Positions 35,757 to 45,036 of a stretch of DNA of 64,000 bases are shown one piece after another. Below the pieces are notes generated by a model that saw only the letters and a program-made list of their open reading frames with translations, did not search any database and had not been told where the DNA came from. Every line of letters starts with the position of its first letter. The stretch's first letter is position 1. A program made the position numbers and the translations under genes. Where the stretch lies: assembly GCF_004342025.1 (NCBI RefSeq), contig NZ_SLWN01000012.1:1-64000 (forward strand), in the 5' to 3' direction. Source of the DNA: Kribbella steppae (GTDB taxonomy: Bacteria > Actinomycetota > Actinomycetes > Propionibacteriales > Kribbellaceae).

Positions 35757-36187
35757 AGGTCGTGACCTGTCCGAATTGTCAGCGCCGCAACCGGGTGCCC
35801 GCTGCGGCGGAAGGCACCCCCCGGTGCGGCAATTGCCAGAAGCCGCTGCCTTGGATCGTCGATGCCGGCGACAGCGATTTCGCCGAGGTCGTGGAGCAGG
35901 CAAGCGTGCCGGTGCTGGTCGACGTCTGGGCCCCATGGTGCGGACCGTGCCGGATGGTCAGTCCCGTGCTCGAACAACTCGCCACCGAGAAGGCTGGACA
36001 GATGAAACTGGTCAAGGTCAACGCCGACGAGGCGCCGGAGCTGTCCCAGCGCTTCGAGGTGAGGTCGATTCCGACCCTGCTGGTGCTGCGCCACGGGCAG
36101 GTTGTCGCGACGCAGATCGGTGCGGCGCAGGCAACGGTCCTGCGGCCCTGGCTCGAAGGAGCGCTGGCCAAGGAGGCAGCGTCGTGA
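35753..36187 (+). CDS. Thioredoxin with N-terminal zinc ribbon (TrxC type)
   Basis: A 144-residue protein. Two CxxC pairs (CPNC near the start, then CGNC) form a zinc ribbon as in thioredoxin 2. The thioredoxin domain has the full active site [19 protein letters not shown] and the cis-proline loop [13 protein letters not shown]. It reduces protein disulphides. It is coupled to clpB by ATGA, and the TrxR-like gene follows. The left-hand paralogue at 12351 has lost both active-site elements. Confidence 0.93.
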   Translation: MKVVTCPNCQRRNRVPAAAEGTPRCGNCQKPLPWIVDAGDSDFAEVVEQASVPVLVDVWAPWCGPCRMVSPVLEQLATEKAGQMKLVKVNADEAPELSQRFEVRSIPTLLVLRHGQVVATQIGAAQATVLRPWLEGALAKEAAS

Positions 36188-36200
36188 CCGGCATACCCGG

Positions 36201-37826
36201 ATGCTCCGGATGAAGGAGACGCCAGACCTGTACGGGGCCTATCCCCGGCTGGACGAATACCAGCTGGCCGAGCTGACGCCTCTGGGTGAGCGCCGCACGA
36301 CCAGTGCCGGTGAGGTGCTGCAGCAGGCGGGGGAGCCACCAGACGAGTTCATTGTCGTGCTCGACGGCACGGTTGCCATTGTGCAGGATCTGGGCCAGCC
36401 GGAACGTGTCATCGCCGTCCACGGTCCACGCCGCTTCCTCGGCGAGATCGGCATGCTGACCGGGCAGCCGATGTTCCTCACCGCGGTGGCGCAGGAGCCG
36501 GGCGAGGTGCTGGCCGTGCCACTCGACCGGCTGAGAGACCTGGTACCGCAGGATCCCCGGCTGGCCGACCTGATTCTGCGAGCGTTCCTGATCCGCCGGT
36601 CACTCCAGCTCACACTCGGCGCGGGCTTCGCGATCATCGGGTCACGGTTCTCCGCCGACACCCGCCGGTTGCGCGAGTTCGCGGCGCGCAACCGGCTGCC
36701 ACATCAGTGGGTCGACCTGGAGACCGACGCGGAGGCCGAGCGCCTGCTTCGCGAACTCGGCATCAAACGGGACGAAACCCCAGTGGTGATCTGGCGGGGT
36801 GAGGTGCTGCGGAACCCGGACAACGAACGCTTGGCCGCCGCGGTGGGGCTCCGCCGTACGACGCCGGTGCAGTCGGTGTGCGACCTGATCGTTGTCGGCG
36901 CGGGTCCAGCCGGTCTCGCGGCAGCGGTGTACGGCGCGTCAGAAGGTCTCGCGACCGTGGTCCTGGATGCTGTGGCCACCGGAGGCCAGGCGGGCACTGC
37001 GTCGAGGATCGAGAACTACCTTGGCTTCCCGGCGGGCATCAGCGGCGCCGAACTGGCCGACCGCGCTGAGATCCAGGCCAGACGCTTCGGCGCCGAAATC
37101 ACCGTGCCCGCCACCGCCATCGCCCTGGAGGAGCGGGATGGGCACCACGTAGTACTGCTGGAGAACGAAGCACGCATGAGCAGCCGGGCCGTACTGATCG
37201 CCTCCGGTGTTCGCTACCGAAAACTTGACCTGCCCGGACTGGACGCCGTCACTTCGACCAGCGTGTACTACGCGGCGACCGAGCTGGAGGCGAACCTGTG
37301 CCGGAACGACCCGGTGGTGATCGTCGGTGGCGGCAACTCCGCCGGACAAGCCGCCGTTTTCCTCGCCCAGCACGCGGCCGACGTGGTGCTTGTGGTCCGG
37401 AGCAACGAACTCGGGCAGGACATGTCCCGCTATCTGGCCGACCGGATTGAGCAGACCGAGGGGGTCGATGTGCTGGTACACAGTGAACTGCGCGAGGCCC
37501 GCGGTGAACGGGCGCTGCAGGAGGTCGTGGTGGAGGACTTGAAGACGGGGGAGCGTCACGTCGAACCCGCGAAGGCCTTGTTCGTCTTCATCGGCGGCCT
37601 CCCGCACGTCCGCTGGCTGAGCGACCAGATCGACTTGGACGATCGGGGCTTCGTCCTCACGGGCAGCCAGCTGCCAGGCGAGCGGCAGCTGCTCGAGACC
37701 AGCAGGACGGGAGTCTTCGCCGCCGGCGACGTCCGCAGCGGGTCGGTGAAACGAGTGGCCGCCGCTGTGGGCGACGGCGCCCTCGCCATCCGCATGGTTC
37801 ACGAGCACCTCGGCCGTTCTCGGTGA
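36201..37826 (+). CDS. TrxR-like flavoprotein fused to a cyclic-nucleotide-binding domain
   Basis: A 541-residue three-part protein. Residues about 20-140 are a cyclic-nucleotide-binding domain (EVLQQAGEPPDEFIVVLDGT, RRFLGEIGMLTGQPMF). About 155-230 are a thioredoxin-fold segment (ETPVVIWRGEVLRNP). About 230-540 are thioredoxin-reductase-like (LIVVGAGPAGLAAAVYGASE, VIVGGGNSAGQAAVFLAQ, FAAGDVRSGSVKRVA). The CxxC redox pair between the FAD and NAD parts is absent (VYYAATELEANLC), so it cannot reduce thioredoxin in the usual way. The start is uncertain between ATG 36201 and 36210. The truncated paralogue is at 13054. Confidence 0.87.
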   Translation: MLRMKETPDLYGAYPRLDEYQLAELTPLGERRTTSAGEVLQQAGEPPDEFIVVLDGTVAIVQDLGQPERVIAVHGPRRFLGEIGMLTGQPMFLTAVAQEPGEVLAVPLDRLRDLVPQDPRLADLILRAFLIRRSLQLTLGAGFAIIGSRFSADTRRLREFAARNRLPHQWVDLETDAEAERLLRELGIKRDETPVVIWRGEVLRNPDNERLAAAVGLRRTTPVQSVCDLIVVGAGPAGLAAAVYGASEGLATVVLDAVATGGQAGTASRIENYLGFPAGISGAELADRAEIQARRFGAEITVPATAIALEERDGHHVVLLENEARMSSRAVLIASGVRYRKLDLPGLDAVTSTSVYYAATELEANLCRNDPVVIVGGGNSAGQAAVFLAQHAADVVLVVRSNELGQDMSRYLADRIEQTEGVDVLVHSELREARGERALQEVVVEDLKTGERHVEPAKALFVFIGGLPHVRWLSDQIDLDDRGFVLTGSQLPGERQLLETSRTGVFAAGDVRSGSVKRVAAAVGDGALAIRMVHEHLGRSR

Positions 37827-37882
37827 GGACTGCGATTCGTAACTGGTGGTAACAGCTCCTTGCGGCGTTCGCGCACGATGGT

Positions 37883-38998
37883 TCAGGCCACGAGCAGGCG
37901 GAGGCCGAGCTCTGCGGCGTCGAGGGCGACGAGTTCACCGTTGAGCTCGGCCCACCGGCCTGAGGAAAGGTCGTCGCGGAGGCTGTCTACTGCCCGCTGC
38001 TCGGCATCCGGCCCGACTCTGGTCCATACCGATACCGCACGACGTACATGTTCGTCCAGGTATGCCTCGGGCCGGCGCCAGTAGGCCTCGAAGAAGCCGT
38101 CAGCGCAGTCCCAGGGGATGAGCACCGGCTCCATGCGGGCGCCGATCGCGTGGGTCAGCTGGTCCACCGAGGGTCGGCCGGCGACGAGGCCGGCGACCTC
38201 AGGCAGGTAGTCGCGGGTGAGCCAGAAGCGGTGACGCCAGCCGGGGTCACTGGCGTCGTGCGTGAACACCACCACGCGACGCGCCACGCGCCGCATCTCG
38301 CGCAGCCCGGCGATCGGGTCGTACCAGTGATGAACGGTGCTGACGGCCATCGCGGCGTCGAAGGACTGGTCCTCGAACGGCAGGCTCTCCGCACTGGCGT
38401 CCACGCAACGCGCCGCGCCCGCGGGACGCTGTGCCCGCATGACTGCCGACGGTTCCACCGCAGTCACGTCGCGGTCGGGGGGCTCGTAGGAGCCGGCGCC
38501 TGCCCCGACATTCAGTACCGTCTGCGCGTCCCCGAGCGCCTCCCAGATCCTCGCGGCGATCCGCGGCTCGGTGCGCCGTGTCGCTGGGTAAGCGGACCCG
38601 ATGACTTCGTACAACTGGGCACCGACCATTTTCAGTTGTGCCTCTGGCGTCGTCCTGATCCCCAAGGCCCGCTCCCTGAGTTCTGTCTCTATGGCCGTCA
38701 CCATGGCAGCAGCGCTGTCGCGCTGTTCCAGCAGCAGCCCGTGCTGCCGGTGCAGGTGCGCGACGGCGTCGGTGCCCGGGTCGTCAACCAGATCCGCTAC
38801 CTCGCGCAATCCGAACCCCAGCCGGCGGTAAACGAGCACCTCCCGCAGTCGCTCCACGTCGCCTGCCGAGTAGGCGCGGTAGCCGGCCGTGGTCCGCGCG
38901 GACGGCTGCACGAGGCCGATCTCGTCATAGTGATGCAGCGTGCGGACGCTCACGCCGGCCAACTCGGCCACACGTCCCACGGTCAGGTGCTCCTCCAT
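37883..38998 (-). CDS. MerR regulator fused to SAM-dependent methyltransferase
   Basis: A 371-residue fusion. Residues 1-120 are a MerR regulator (LTVGRVAELAGVSVRTLHHY, GLREVADLVDDP) including the long dimer helix (EQRDSAAAMVTAIETELRER). About 140-360 are a class I methyltransferase (SAM motif TVLNVGAGAGSYEP, CVDASAESLPFEDQSFDAAM, WYDPIAGLREMRRVARRVVV). The linker LGIRTTPEAQLKMVGAQLY is in frame with no sign of error. A regulator carrying its own enzyme could sense the methylation substrate or SAM. ATG 38998 is chosen just before the HTH. Confidence 0.85.
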   Translation of the reverse strand: MEEHLTVGRVAELAGVSVRTLHHYDEIGLVQPSARTTAGYRAYSAGDVERLREVLVYRRLGFGLREVADLVDDPGTDAVAHLHRQHGLLLEQRDSAAAMVTAIETELRERALGIRTTPEAQLKMVGAQLYEVIGSAYPATRRTEPRIAARIWEALGDAQTVLNVGAGAGSYEPPDRDVTAVEPSAVMRAQRPAGAARCVDASAESLPFEDQSFDAAMAVSTVHHWYDPIAGLREMRRVARRVVVFTHDASDPGWRHRFWLTRDYLPEVAGLVAGRPSVDQLTHAIGARMEPVLIPWDCADGFFEAYWRRPEAYLDEHVRRAVSVWTRVGPDAEQRAVDSLRDDLSSGRWAELNGELVALDAAELGLRLLVA

Positions 38999-39302
38999 GC
39001 CACGGACTATGCGGCATGACGCCACGTGAGGGTCAAGCGCTTTGTGCTAGATGCAACGGTGTCTGATGCCGGAACGGGTCGTAGCTGCTGTGGTTGCTCG
39101 CACAGCGGCGCGACAGGCCCGGCGGTTTGCGCTTCAGGCTGGCTTCGGCGTACGACGTCGGCCGTAGCCGGAGCCTTGGCGGATGTGTGCGGCCGGATGC
39201 GCAACCTGGGGCCGACTGAACCTCCATCGGGTTGAGCCGAACGGCTGTGCATCGATGCCGGCGGCTCGTCGGTGCGTCGGCAGGAGCCTGGTGTGCCGAC
39301 GG

Positions 39303-40094
39303 TCAGCGGTGCCGGTCGAGGAATGTGGTGAGTTCCGCGAGGTACTGCGGGCGGTTGTCGCGGCGGACCGAATGGCCGGCATTGGCGATGTGTACCGCCC
39401 GGAACTCGCCGCCCGCCGCTCGGGCGCAGCGCTCCGCGTACTCGGTGGAGATCAGCGAGCCGCGCTCAGTGTCCCCGTGGATCAGCAGTACCGGGCACGC
39501 TACCGCGGCCAGCGAGTCGGTCAGCGGGGCCGCTTCCTGAAATGGCAGATCGAACAGACGCGGGTTGAGTTGCGCCTTCGACTCGGCCCAGGGCTCGAGC
39601 TCGTCATCGGGCCAGTCGGGATCCTCGGATCGGCCCCGCGCGATCCGTGACGGCAGATCGAGTGCTCGGAGGTCCGCGAGCCAACTCGGCTCGGACCACG
39701 ATTCATCCTGTTGGCCGGCAGGCGGCCGTCCAGTCGGCGGGTCCTCCAGCACAACCGCACGGACCAGGTCCGGCCTCGACGCGGCCAGGTAGGCGGCCGA
39801 CATCGCGCCCATCGAGTGGCCGACCACGACCACTCCGCCGTCACGGGACTGGCTCGACAGGACGAGGGCGGCATCGTCGCGGTGTGCGGCATAGCCGAAA
39901 GATTCCTCTGGAAGCCCGGACTCGCCGTGCCCGCGCGCATCGATCGCGAGCGCCCGAATCCCAGACGTCGCGCGGAGCAGTGGCTCCCAGCACTGCGCAG
40001 AGTCGGAGAAACCGTGCAAGAAGGCGACCTCGGCCGCCGCCTCATCGGTCCGGTACCACGCCAGATGGGCCGTCCTGCCTCGCACGCCGAACAT
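39303..40094 (-). CDS. Alpha/beta hydrolase
   Basis: A 263-residue hydrolase of the alpha/beta fold. Oxyanion-hole strand AFLHGFSDSAQCWEPLL, nucleophile elbow VVVGHSMGAMSAAYLA (Ser in GHSMG), acid in PVLLIHGDTERG, and catalytic His in IANAGHSVRRDN. The substrate is unknown; the lid region is Pro/Glu-rich. ATG 40094 is taken, though GTG 40118 is in frame. It lies 116 bases upstream of the oppositely ended oxidoreductase gene in the same direction. Confidence 0.85.
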   Translation of the reverse strand: MFGVRGRTAHLAWYRTDEAAAEVAFLHGFSDSAQCWEPLLRATSGIRALAIDARGHGESGLPEESFGYAAHRDDAALVLSSQSRDGGVVVVGHSMGAMSAAYLAASRPDLVRAVVLEDPPTGRPPAGQQDESWSEPSWLADLRALDLPSRIARGRSEDPDWPDDELEPWAESKAQLNPRLFDLPFQEAAPLTDSLAAVACPVLLIHGDTERGSLISTEYAERCARAAGGEFRAVHIANAGHSVRRDNRPQYLAELTTFLDRHR

Positions 40095-40209
40095 GGTTGT
40101 GGACAATAGCGCAGACACGAAACCCAGCGCCTGGTGATCGCCTGAGCCATCTCCGGCATGCGCATCAGGAGGTGTCTTCTGCAGGTCTTGGGATTGTGGC
40201 TTGCGAGTG

Positions 40210-41166
40210 TCAGGAGAGGCTGACGACTACCTTGCCGAGGGCCCGGCCCTCGCCGACGTGGGCGAGCGCGGCGGGTACCTCGTCGAGGTTGAAGGTGCGG
40301 TCGATGTGGATTCTGACATCCCCGGTCGCGCAGAGGCCGGCAAGCGGCTCGAAGTGAGTCGGCCCCTCCTTGACGGCCAGGATCCCGATGGTGCGTCCGG
40401 TGAAGCGGCCGACCATCCAACCGGCTGTGAGCACGCGCAGCAGTGTCGGCACCGACCCACCCACACACCGGTACCTCCCACCGGGCGCCAACGCACGCCG
40501 GTAGGCGAACACCGACCGGTGTGCGACCAGGTCCAGGATCAGGTCGTACGGACGGGAGGTCTTGGTGAAGTCGTCTCGGCGGTAGTCGATCACGTCGTTT
40601 GCGCCGACCGTCTGCATGAAGTCGAGTTTGGCGCTGTTGTCGACACCGGTGACATGAGCGCCAAGCCGTTTGGCGAGCTGGATCGCGAAGCACCCCGACC
40701 CTCCGCCGGCACCATTGATCAGGATTCGGCGCTCCGCCGCGGCCCACTTCGTGCCCTGGACCGCGATCGCTCCCGCCTGCGGGATGGTCGACGCCTCCGC
40801 GAAGCTGAGCTGAGCCGGCTTGTGAGCGAGCGTGGATTCCGGAGCGATCGCGTATTCCGCGAATCCACCCTTCAGCAAGAGGTTGTCGCCGTACACCTCG
40901 TCGCCCGGTCGGAATCTGGTCACTCCCTCGCCCACCTCGTCGACCAGGCCGGCGATATCCGATCCGAGCGTGCGGCGCGACGGGGAACGCAGGCCACCGG
41001 TCCGCGCGTATGCGGGCGATCCGCGCAGGCACTCCCAGTCGCTGAGGTTGACCGAGGTCGCGACGATCCTGACTCGCACCTGACCCGCGGCGGGGGAGGG
41101 CATCGGGACGTTCTCGACCCGCAGCAGGTCGGGGCCGCCGTACCGGTCGTAGACGACCGCCTTCAC
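40210..41166 (-). CDS. Zinc-independent alcohol dehydrogenase / quinone oxidoreductase-like
   Basis: A 318-residue medium-chain reductase. The N-terminus KAVVYDRYGGPDLLRVENVP and the SVNLSDWECLRGSP segment lack the zinc ligands of alcohol dehydrogenases. The NADPH site is RILINGAGGGSGCFAIQLAK. Probably it reduces enones or quinones; the substrate is unknown. The start is GTG 41166, preceded by GAGGCAGG; the upstream extension to 41328 looks non-coding. Confidence 0.85.
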   Translation of the reverse strand: MKAVVYDRYGGPDLLRVENVPMPSPAAGQVRVRIVATSVNLSDWECLRGSPAYARTGGLRSPSRRTLGSDIAGLVDEVGEGVTRFRPGDEVYGDNLLLKGGFAEYAIAPESTLAHKPAQLSFAEASTIPQAGAIAVQGTKWAAAERRILINGAGGGSGCFAIQLAKRLGAHVTGVDNSAKLDFMQTVGANDVIDYRRDDFTKTSRPYDLILDLVAHRSVFAYRRALAPGGRYRCVGGSVPTLLRVLTAGWMVGRFTGRTIGILAVKEGPTHFEPLAGLCATGDVRIHIDRTFNLDEVPAALAHVGEGRALGKVVVSLS

Positions 41167-41453
41167 ACCTGCCTCGCGGCCAACATGGTCACGACCGCAA
41201 CGTAGCAACTCGGAACGGTCGACCACCAGAGAGCTGCACAGCGGAACCGGAACTACACCGCGCACTATCGAGGCGGCGGTTGCGAAGGAGGAAGTTTCGC
41301 AGCGGCTGGAGGTTCCCGAAGTCGTCATGGCTGAAATGGCGGGCTGTGGGGGTGTGAGGTGGCGTGAAGTAGTGCGACGTGGTCACCCTTGACCCTTGCT
41401 GGGCGGCGGAGGAGGCTGGCGATGGACGTGGAGACGGCGAAGGAGATGGCGTG

Positions 41454-42014
41454 ATGGCGAAGGTGCTGATTGTCACTGGTGACGCCGCGGAGGATCTGGA
41501 GGTGTTCTACCCCTATCAGCGGCTGCTCGAGGAAGGGTACGACGTACACGTGGCCGCCCCGACGGTGAAGAAGCTGCAATTCGTGGTGCACGACTTCGTG
41601 GACGGGTTCGACACGTACACCGAGAAGCCAGGGCACACCTGGCAGGCCGACGTCGCGTTCGCCGACGTGGATCCGTCCGATTACGTGGCCCTGGTGATTC
41701 CTGGTGGGCGGGCGCCGGAGTACATCCGCAACGATGCCGACTGCCAACGCATCGTTCAGCACTTCTACGGCGAAGCGAAACCCGTGGCCCAGCTCTGTCA
41801 CGGCCCGCTCATCGCTGCGGCGGCCGGTGTCCTGAACGGGCGCAAGACCTCGGCCTACCCGGCCCTGGCGCCTGACATCCGGGCCGGGGGAGCGGAGTGG
41901 GTCGACGGCGAGGCGGTCGTCGACGGGAACGTGGTGTCCGGGCGGGCCTGGCCGGACCACCCAGCCTGGATGCGCGCCTTCATGACAATCCTCAAGGAGC
42001 AGGCACCGGCCTAG
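41454..42014 (+). CDS. DJ-1/PfpI-family protein
   Basis: A 186-residue glutamine-amidotransferase-fold protein. It has the nucleophile elbow AQLCHGPLIAAAAGVLNGR with the reactive Cys, the conserved LVIPGGRAPEYIRN loop and the strand KVLIVTGDAAEDLEV. Relatives are chaperone-like, deglycases or proteases; PfpI-type with the C-H pair is likely. ATG 41454 follows GAAGGAGATG. It is divergent from the oxidoreductase at 40210. Confidence 0.88.
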   Translation: MAKVLIVTGDAAEDLEVFYPYQRLLEEGYDVHVAAPTVKKLQFVVHDFVDGFDTYTEKPGHTWQADVAFADVDPSDYVALVIPGGRAPEYIRNDADCQRIVQHFYGEAKPVAQLCHGPLIAAAAGVLNGRKTSAYPALAPDIRAGGAEWVDGEAVVDGNVVSGRAWPDHPAWMRAFMTILKEQAPA

Positions 42015-42118
42015 CTCCGCGCCTCGCTGCAACGCTGCCGCGCCGGACTACTGCTCGCGGCCGAGGTCGTGCGCAGCGAGATCACCAGCATTGAGCTGCA
42101 TGGGGTCGCGGGGGCAGG

Positions 42119-42667
42119 TTACGAGCGGCGCTCGATGAGCTTTGCGTGCAGGAGGGTTCCGACGAGTTCGATGCGGAGACGGGGATCGGCAGGGGAGTTC
42201 TTGGAGCGGAGCTTGACCTTGGAGTAGGTGAGGTGGAGTCCGTCGGTGTCGATCACGATGCCCGGCGAGCTGACGAAGAACAGCTTGCCGTGCACCATGT
42301 CCGTCTCGATCCGGAGGACGTCCGAGGTGATCACGGCGTCGGTGAAGTCGAACGTGACTCGGCACAACTGCGTGCGAAGCTCGATGCGCGCAGGTACCGA
42401 CCAGCGCCCTTCCCGTACGTACTTGCCGCCGTGTTGCTCAACCACGAGTACGTCTTTGGTTTTGGCTGCGAGCGCGTTCGGCAGGTCGGCGGTGAGTTCG
42501 GCCAACTCGCCGAGCGTCCGGGCTGAAAGCGCGCTCTCCAGGCGCAGGTCGAGTTCCTCGGCAGTGAGTCTGCCGTCACCGCCGGCGACCCGCAGCGCAT
42601 CCACGACGCGGTCGCGATCCTCGTGTGATGCCCGCAGGTCGGGCAGGTCATTCGACACAGCAGCCAC
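42119..42667 (-). CDS. DUF1707 domain protein
   Basis: A 182-residue protein. Residues 10-60 are DUF1707 (DLRASHEDRDRVVDALRVAG, GRLTAEELDLRLESALSART), a SHOCT-like helical module that often sits beside membrane domains. The rest is a beta-rich domain (ARIELRTQLCRVTFDFTDAV, LRIETDMVHGKLFFVSSPGI) as in cell-wall-active antibiotic response proteins. No membrane segment is seen. The start is GTG 42667. Function unknown. Confidence 0.8.
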   Translation of the reverse strand: MAAVSNDLPDLRASHEDRDRVVDALRVAGGDGRLTAEELDLRLESALSARTLGELAELTADLPNALAAKTKDVLVVEQHGGKYVREGRWSVPARIELRTQLCRVTFDFTDAVITSDVLRIETDMVHGKLFFVSSPGIVIDTDGLHLTYSKVKLRSKNSPADPRLRIELVGTLLHAKLIERRS

Positions 42668-42828
42668 GCTAGCAGGACCGAGGCGCCTGCCTGCGGGGGA
42701 GATCGCACCGCGTGCTGTTGCCCGACAACCGTTCAGCGAGCGCCCGGGGCGGCACCGGCGTGCCGTGTCAGGGGTGGTGTCAGGGCGGTGGCTGCTCGGC
42801 GTCAGGACGGTTGGCGATCGTCGTCCCC

Positions 42829-44103
42829 ATGAACAACTCTCGAAATGGCGTTACAGCAGGGACGAATACAACGAGCGGTGCAGCCGTGCACGGACACGTT
42901 GAGGACGGCTGGGGCAAGGTCGCGGATGCGTTCCGCGCGAACTTCGAGGGAAACCCCGGCGAGGCGGGCGCGTCGTGTTGCGTCTACGTCGGGGGTCGCC
43001 CGGTCGTCGACCTGTGGGGCGGCTTCGCGGACAGCGAGGCCAAGCGGCCGTGGAACAAGGACACCATCGCCCAGGTCGCCTCCACGACGAAGGGTGCCAC
43101 CGCGATCTGCGCGCACATGCTGGCGCAGCGCGGTGAGCTGGACCTGGACGCCCCGGTGGCCAAGTACTGGCCGGAGTTCGGTGCAGGAGGCAAGGACCAG
43201 ATCCCGGTGCGCTGGCTGCTGTCGCACCAGGTCGGTCTGCCGGTCATCGATGGACCGTTGACGCTCGAGGAGGCGTACGCCTGGGACCCGGTGATCCGGG
43301 CGCTTGAGGCGCAGAAGCCGTTGTGGCAGCCGGGCACGGAGCACGTCTACCACGCCATGACCTTCGGCTACTTGGTCGGTGAGGTCGTGCGCCGGATCTC
43401 GGGGAAGTCGCTCGGCACGTTCTTCGCCGACGAGGTGGCAGGTCCGCTCGGTCTGCAGGCCTGGATCGGGTTGCCCGAGGAGCAGGAGGAGAAGGTGGCC
43501 CGGATCGAGTACGCCGCTCCGTTCACCCTGGAGGAGATGACCGAAGGGATCCTCGAGACCACCGGGCTGGACGCGGACACGGTCAACGCGTGGATGACCT
43601 CGGTGTGGGGCGAGGGCTCTGTCCAGGCGAGCGCCGGCGTGCTCGGCGGCGCCTTCGACCCGACCTCGGACTACTTCACCAAGCGTGCCTGGCGCGCGGC
43701 CGAGGTGCCGGCCGCGAACATGGTCGCCGACGCGCGTTCGGTGGCCCGGATGTACGCCGCCACGGTGAGCGACGTCGACGGCGTCCGGCTGCTGGATCCG
43801 GCCACGGTCGAGCGGGCGATCGAGGTCCAGACCGACAAGACGCGGATGCACGGGCTGCCGCCGGGTCTGGACCTCCCGGCTGACCGCTCCTTCTACATGT
43901 CGCTCGGGTTCTGGCGGTCCTGCCCGCCCCAGCCGATGCTCGGGCCGAAGTCGTTCGGCCACCCGGGCTCCGGTGGATCGATCGGCTTCGCGGACCCCGA
44001 CGCCGGTGTCGGCTTCGGCTACGTGATGAACCTCTGGTCGTTCCGGGTCGGCGAACCGCGGGCGTCGAGCCTGGCCGACGCGGTCAGGGCCTGCCTCGGC
44101 TGA
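42829..44103 (+). CDS. Serine hydrolase, class C beta-lactamase / EstB-like
   Basis: A 424-residue enzyme without signal peptide. Motifs: SxxK in VASTTKGATAICAH, the YxN-equivalent tyrosine in EHVYHAMTFGYLVGEVVRRI, and the glycine-rich end FGHPGSGGSIGFADPDAGVG. It is probably an esterase rather than a beta-lactamase because it is cytoplasmic. ATG 42829 starts the conserved part; the upstream frame is poor. A strong hairpin follows at 44113. Confidence 0.85.
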   Translation: MNNSRNGVTAGTNTTSGAAVHGHVEDGWGKVADAFRANFEGNPGEAGASCCVYVGGRPVVDLWGGFADSEAKRPWNKDTIAQVASTTKGATAICAHMLAQRGELDLDAPVAKYWPEFGAGGKDQIPVRWLLSHQVGLPVIDGPLTLEEAYAWDPVIRALEAQKPLWQPGTEHVYHAMTFGYLVGEVVRRISGKSLGTFFADEVAGPLGLQAWIGLPEEQEEKVARIEYAAPFTLEEMTEGILETTGLDADTVNAWMTSVWGEGSVQASAGVLGGAFDPTSDYFTKRAWRAAEVPAANMVADARSVARMYAATVSDVDGVRLLDPATVERAIEVQTDKTRMHGLPPGLDLPADRSFYMSLGFWRSCPPQPMLGPKSFGHPGSGGSIGFADPDAGVGFGYVMNLWSFRVGEPRASSLADAVRACLG

Positions 44104-44112
44104 GGGAGCGAC

Positions 44113-44141
44113 CGTGGGAGGTGCGCAACGCACCTCCCACG
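44113..44141. terminator. Hairpin terminator between converging genes
   Basis: A perfect 13-base stem (44113-44125 with 44129-44141), loop CAA, sequence CGTGGGAGGTGCG on the left arm. It lies between the serine hydrolase (ends 44103) and the universal stress protein (ends 44170), so it can serve both. Confidence 0.8.
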
Positions 44142-44169
44142 TTCACTGCAGGGGGCGCTCTTCGGACCG

Positions 44170-45036
44170 TCAGCGCACGACCGCTACCGGACAGGGCGCG
44201 TTGTGCACCAGCGACCGGCTCGTCGAGCCGAGCAGTAGTCCGCGGAACGCGCCTCGCCCGCGCGATCCGACGGCCAGAAGCTCGGCCGTCCGGCCGGCAT
44301 CGACGAGTACTTCGTCGGCGTGTCCGCGGACCAGTTCCTGCTTGACGAGCACGTCCGGGTACGTCTCGGAGTGACCCGCGATCGACTCCGCAAGGACAGC
44401 GGCGGCCTCTTGTTCCAGTGAATCGAGGTCGTAGACGAGTGGGAGCATGTCGCCTGGACCGGTGCGAACTGGATCGTGCCAGGCCAGTACGGCGGTGAGT
44501 GTGGTGTTCCGGGCCTGCGCCTGCGCGAAGGCGAAGTCGATCGCTGCCGACGACGTGGGGGAGCCGTCGACCCCGACGACGATTCCGTCCGCTCTCTCGG
44601 ACTTCCAGCGGGGCGGGATGACAACGACCGGGCAAGGCGCCTGGGTCGCCACATGGGCGGAAACCGAGCCGGCAGCCAGATCACGGAACTCACCCAGCCC
44701 ACGCGAACCGACCACCGTCAGCAGTGCATCGGTTGCCTCCTGCAACAAAGCTGGCGCGACGCCGCCGAACTCCAGCACCACTTCGATGTCCAGGCCGGGA
44801 TGGTCTGCACGGATCTGCGCACACGTCTGGTCGAGCAACCGTTCGGCCTGTAGGCGCAGCGATTCGGTTTGCTCGGATATGCCCATCGACCCGGACACCG
44901 GGATCGCGAGCACGTGGACGAGGCGGACCTTCGCGTGCCGGCGGCCGGCTTCTGTGGCTGCCCAGTGGGCGGCCGTCTCGCTGGCCGGCGAACCGTCGTA
45001 CCCGACGACGATGATCGGGGTTCCTGAGTTGGTCAT
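44170..45036 (-). CDS. Universal stress protein, two UspA domains
   Basis: A 288-residue protein of two UspA domains (residues 5-140 and 150-288). Each has the ATP-binding pattern: [20 protein letters not shown] with [20 protein letters not shown], and [20 protein letters not shown] with [18 protein letters not shown]. Both G-2x-G-9x-G(S/T) loops are complete, so ATP binding is likely. Such proteins are prominent in the mycobacterial DosR regulon. It overlaps the phosphoketolase stop by ATGA, so both belong to one operon. Confidence 0.92.
   Translation of the reverse strand: MTNSGTPIIVVGYDGSPASETAAHWAATEAGRRHAKVRLVHVLAIPVSGSMGISEQTESLRLQAERLLDQTCAQIRADHPGLDIEVVLEFGGVAPALLQEATDALLTVVGSRGLGEFRDLAAGSVSAHVATQAPCPVVVIPPRWKSERADGIVVGVDGSPTSSAAIDFAFAQAQARNTTLTAVLAWHDPVRTGPGDMLPLVYDLDSLEQEAAAVLAESIAGHSETYPDVLVKQELVRGHADEVLVDAGRTAELLAVGSRGRGAFRGLLLGSTSRSLVHNAPCPVAVVR

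Noticed and set aside
39521-41032. Minus-strand open frame of 503 codons across the hydrolase and oxidoreductase
   Set aside because: It lies out of frame with both real genes and spans their gap; composition is shadow-like.
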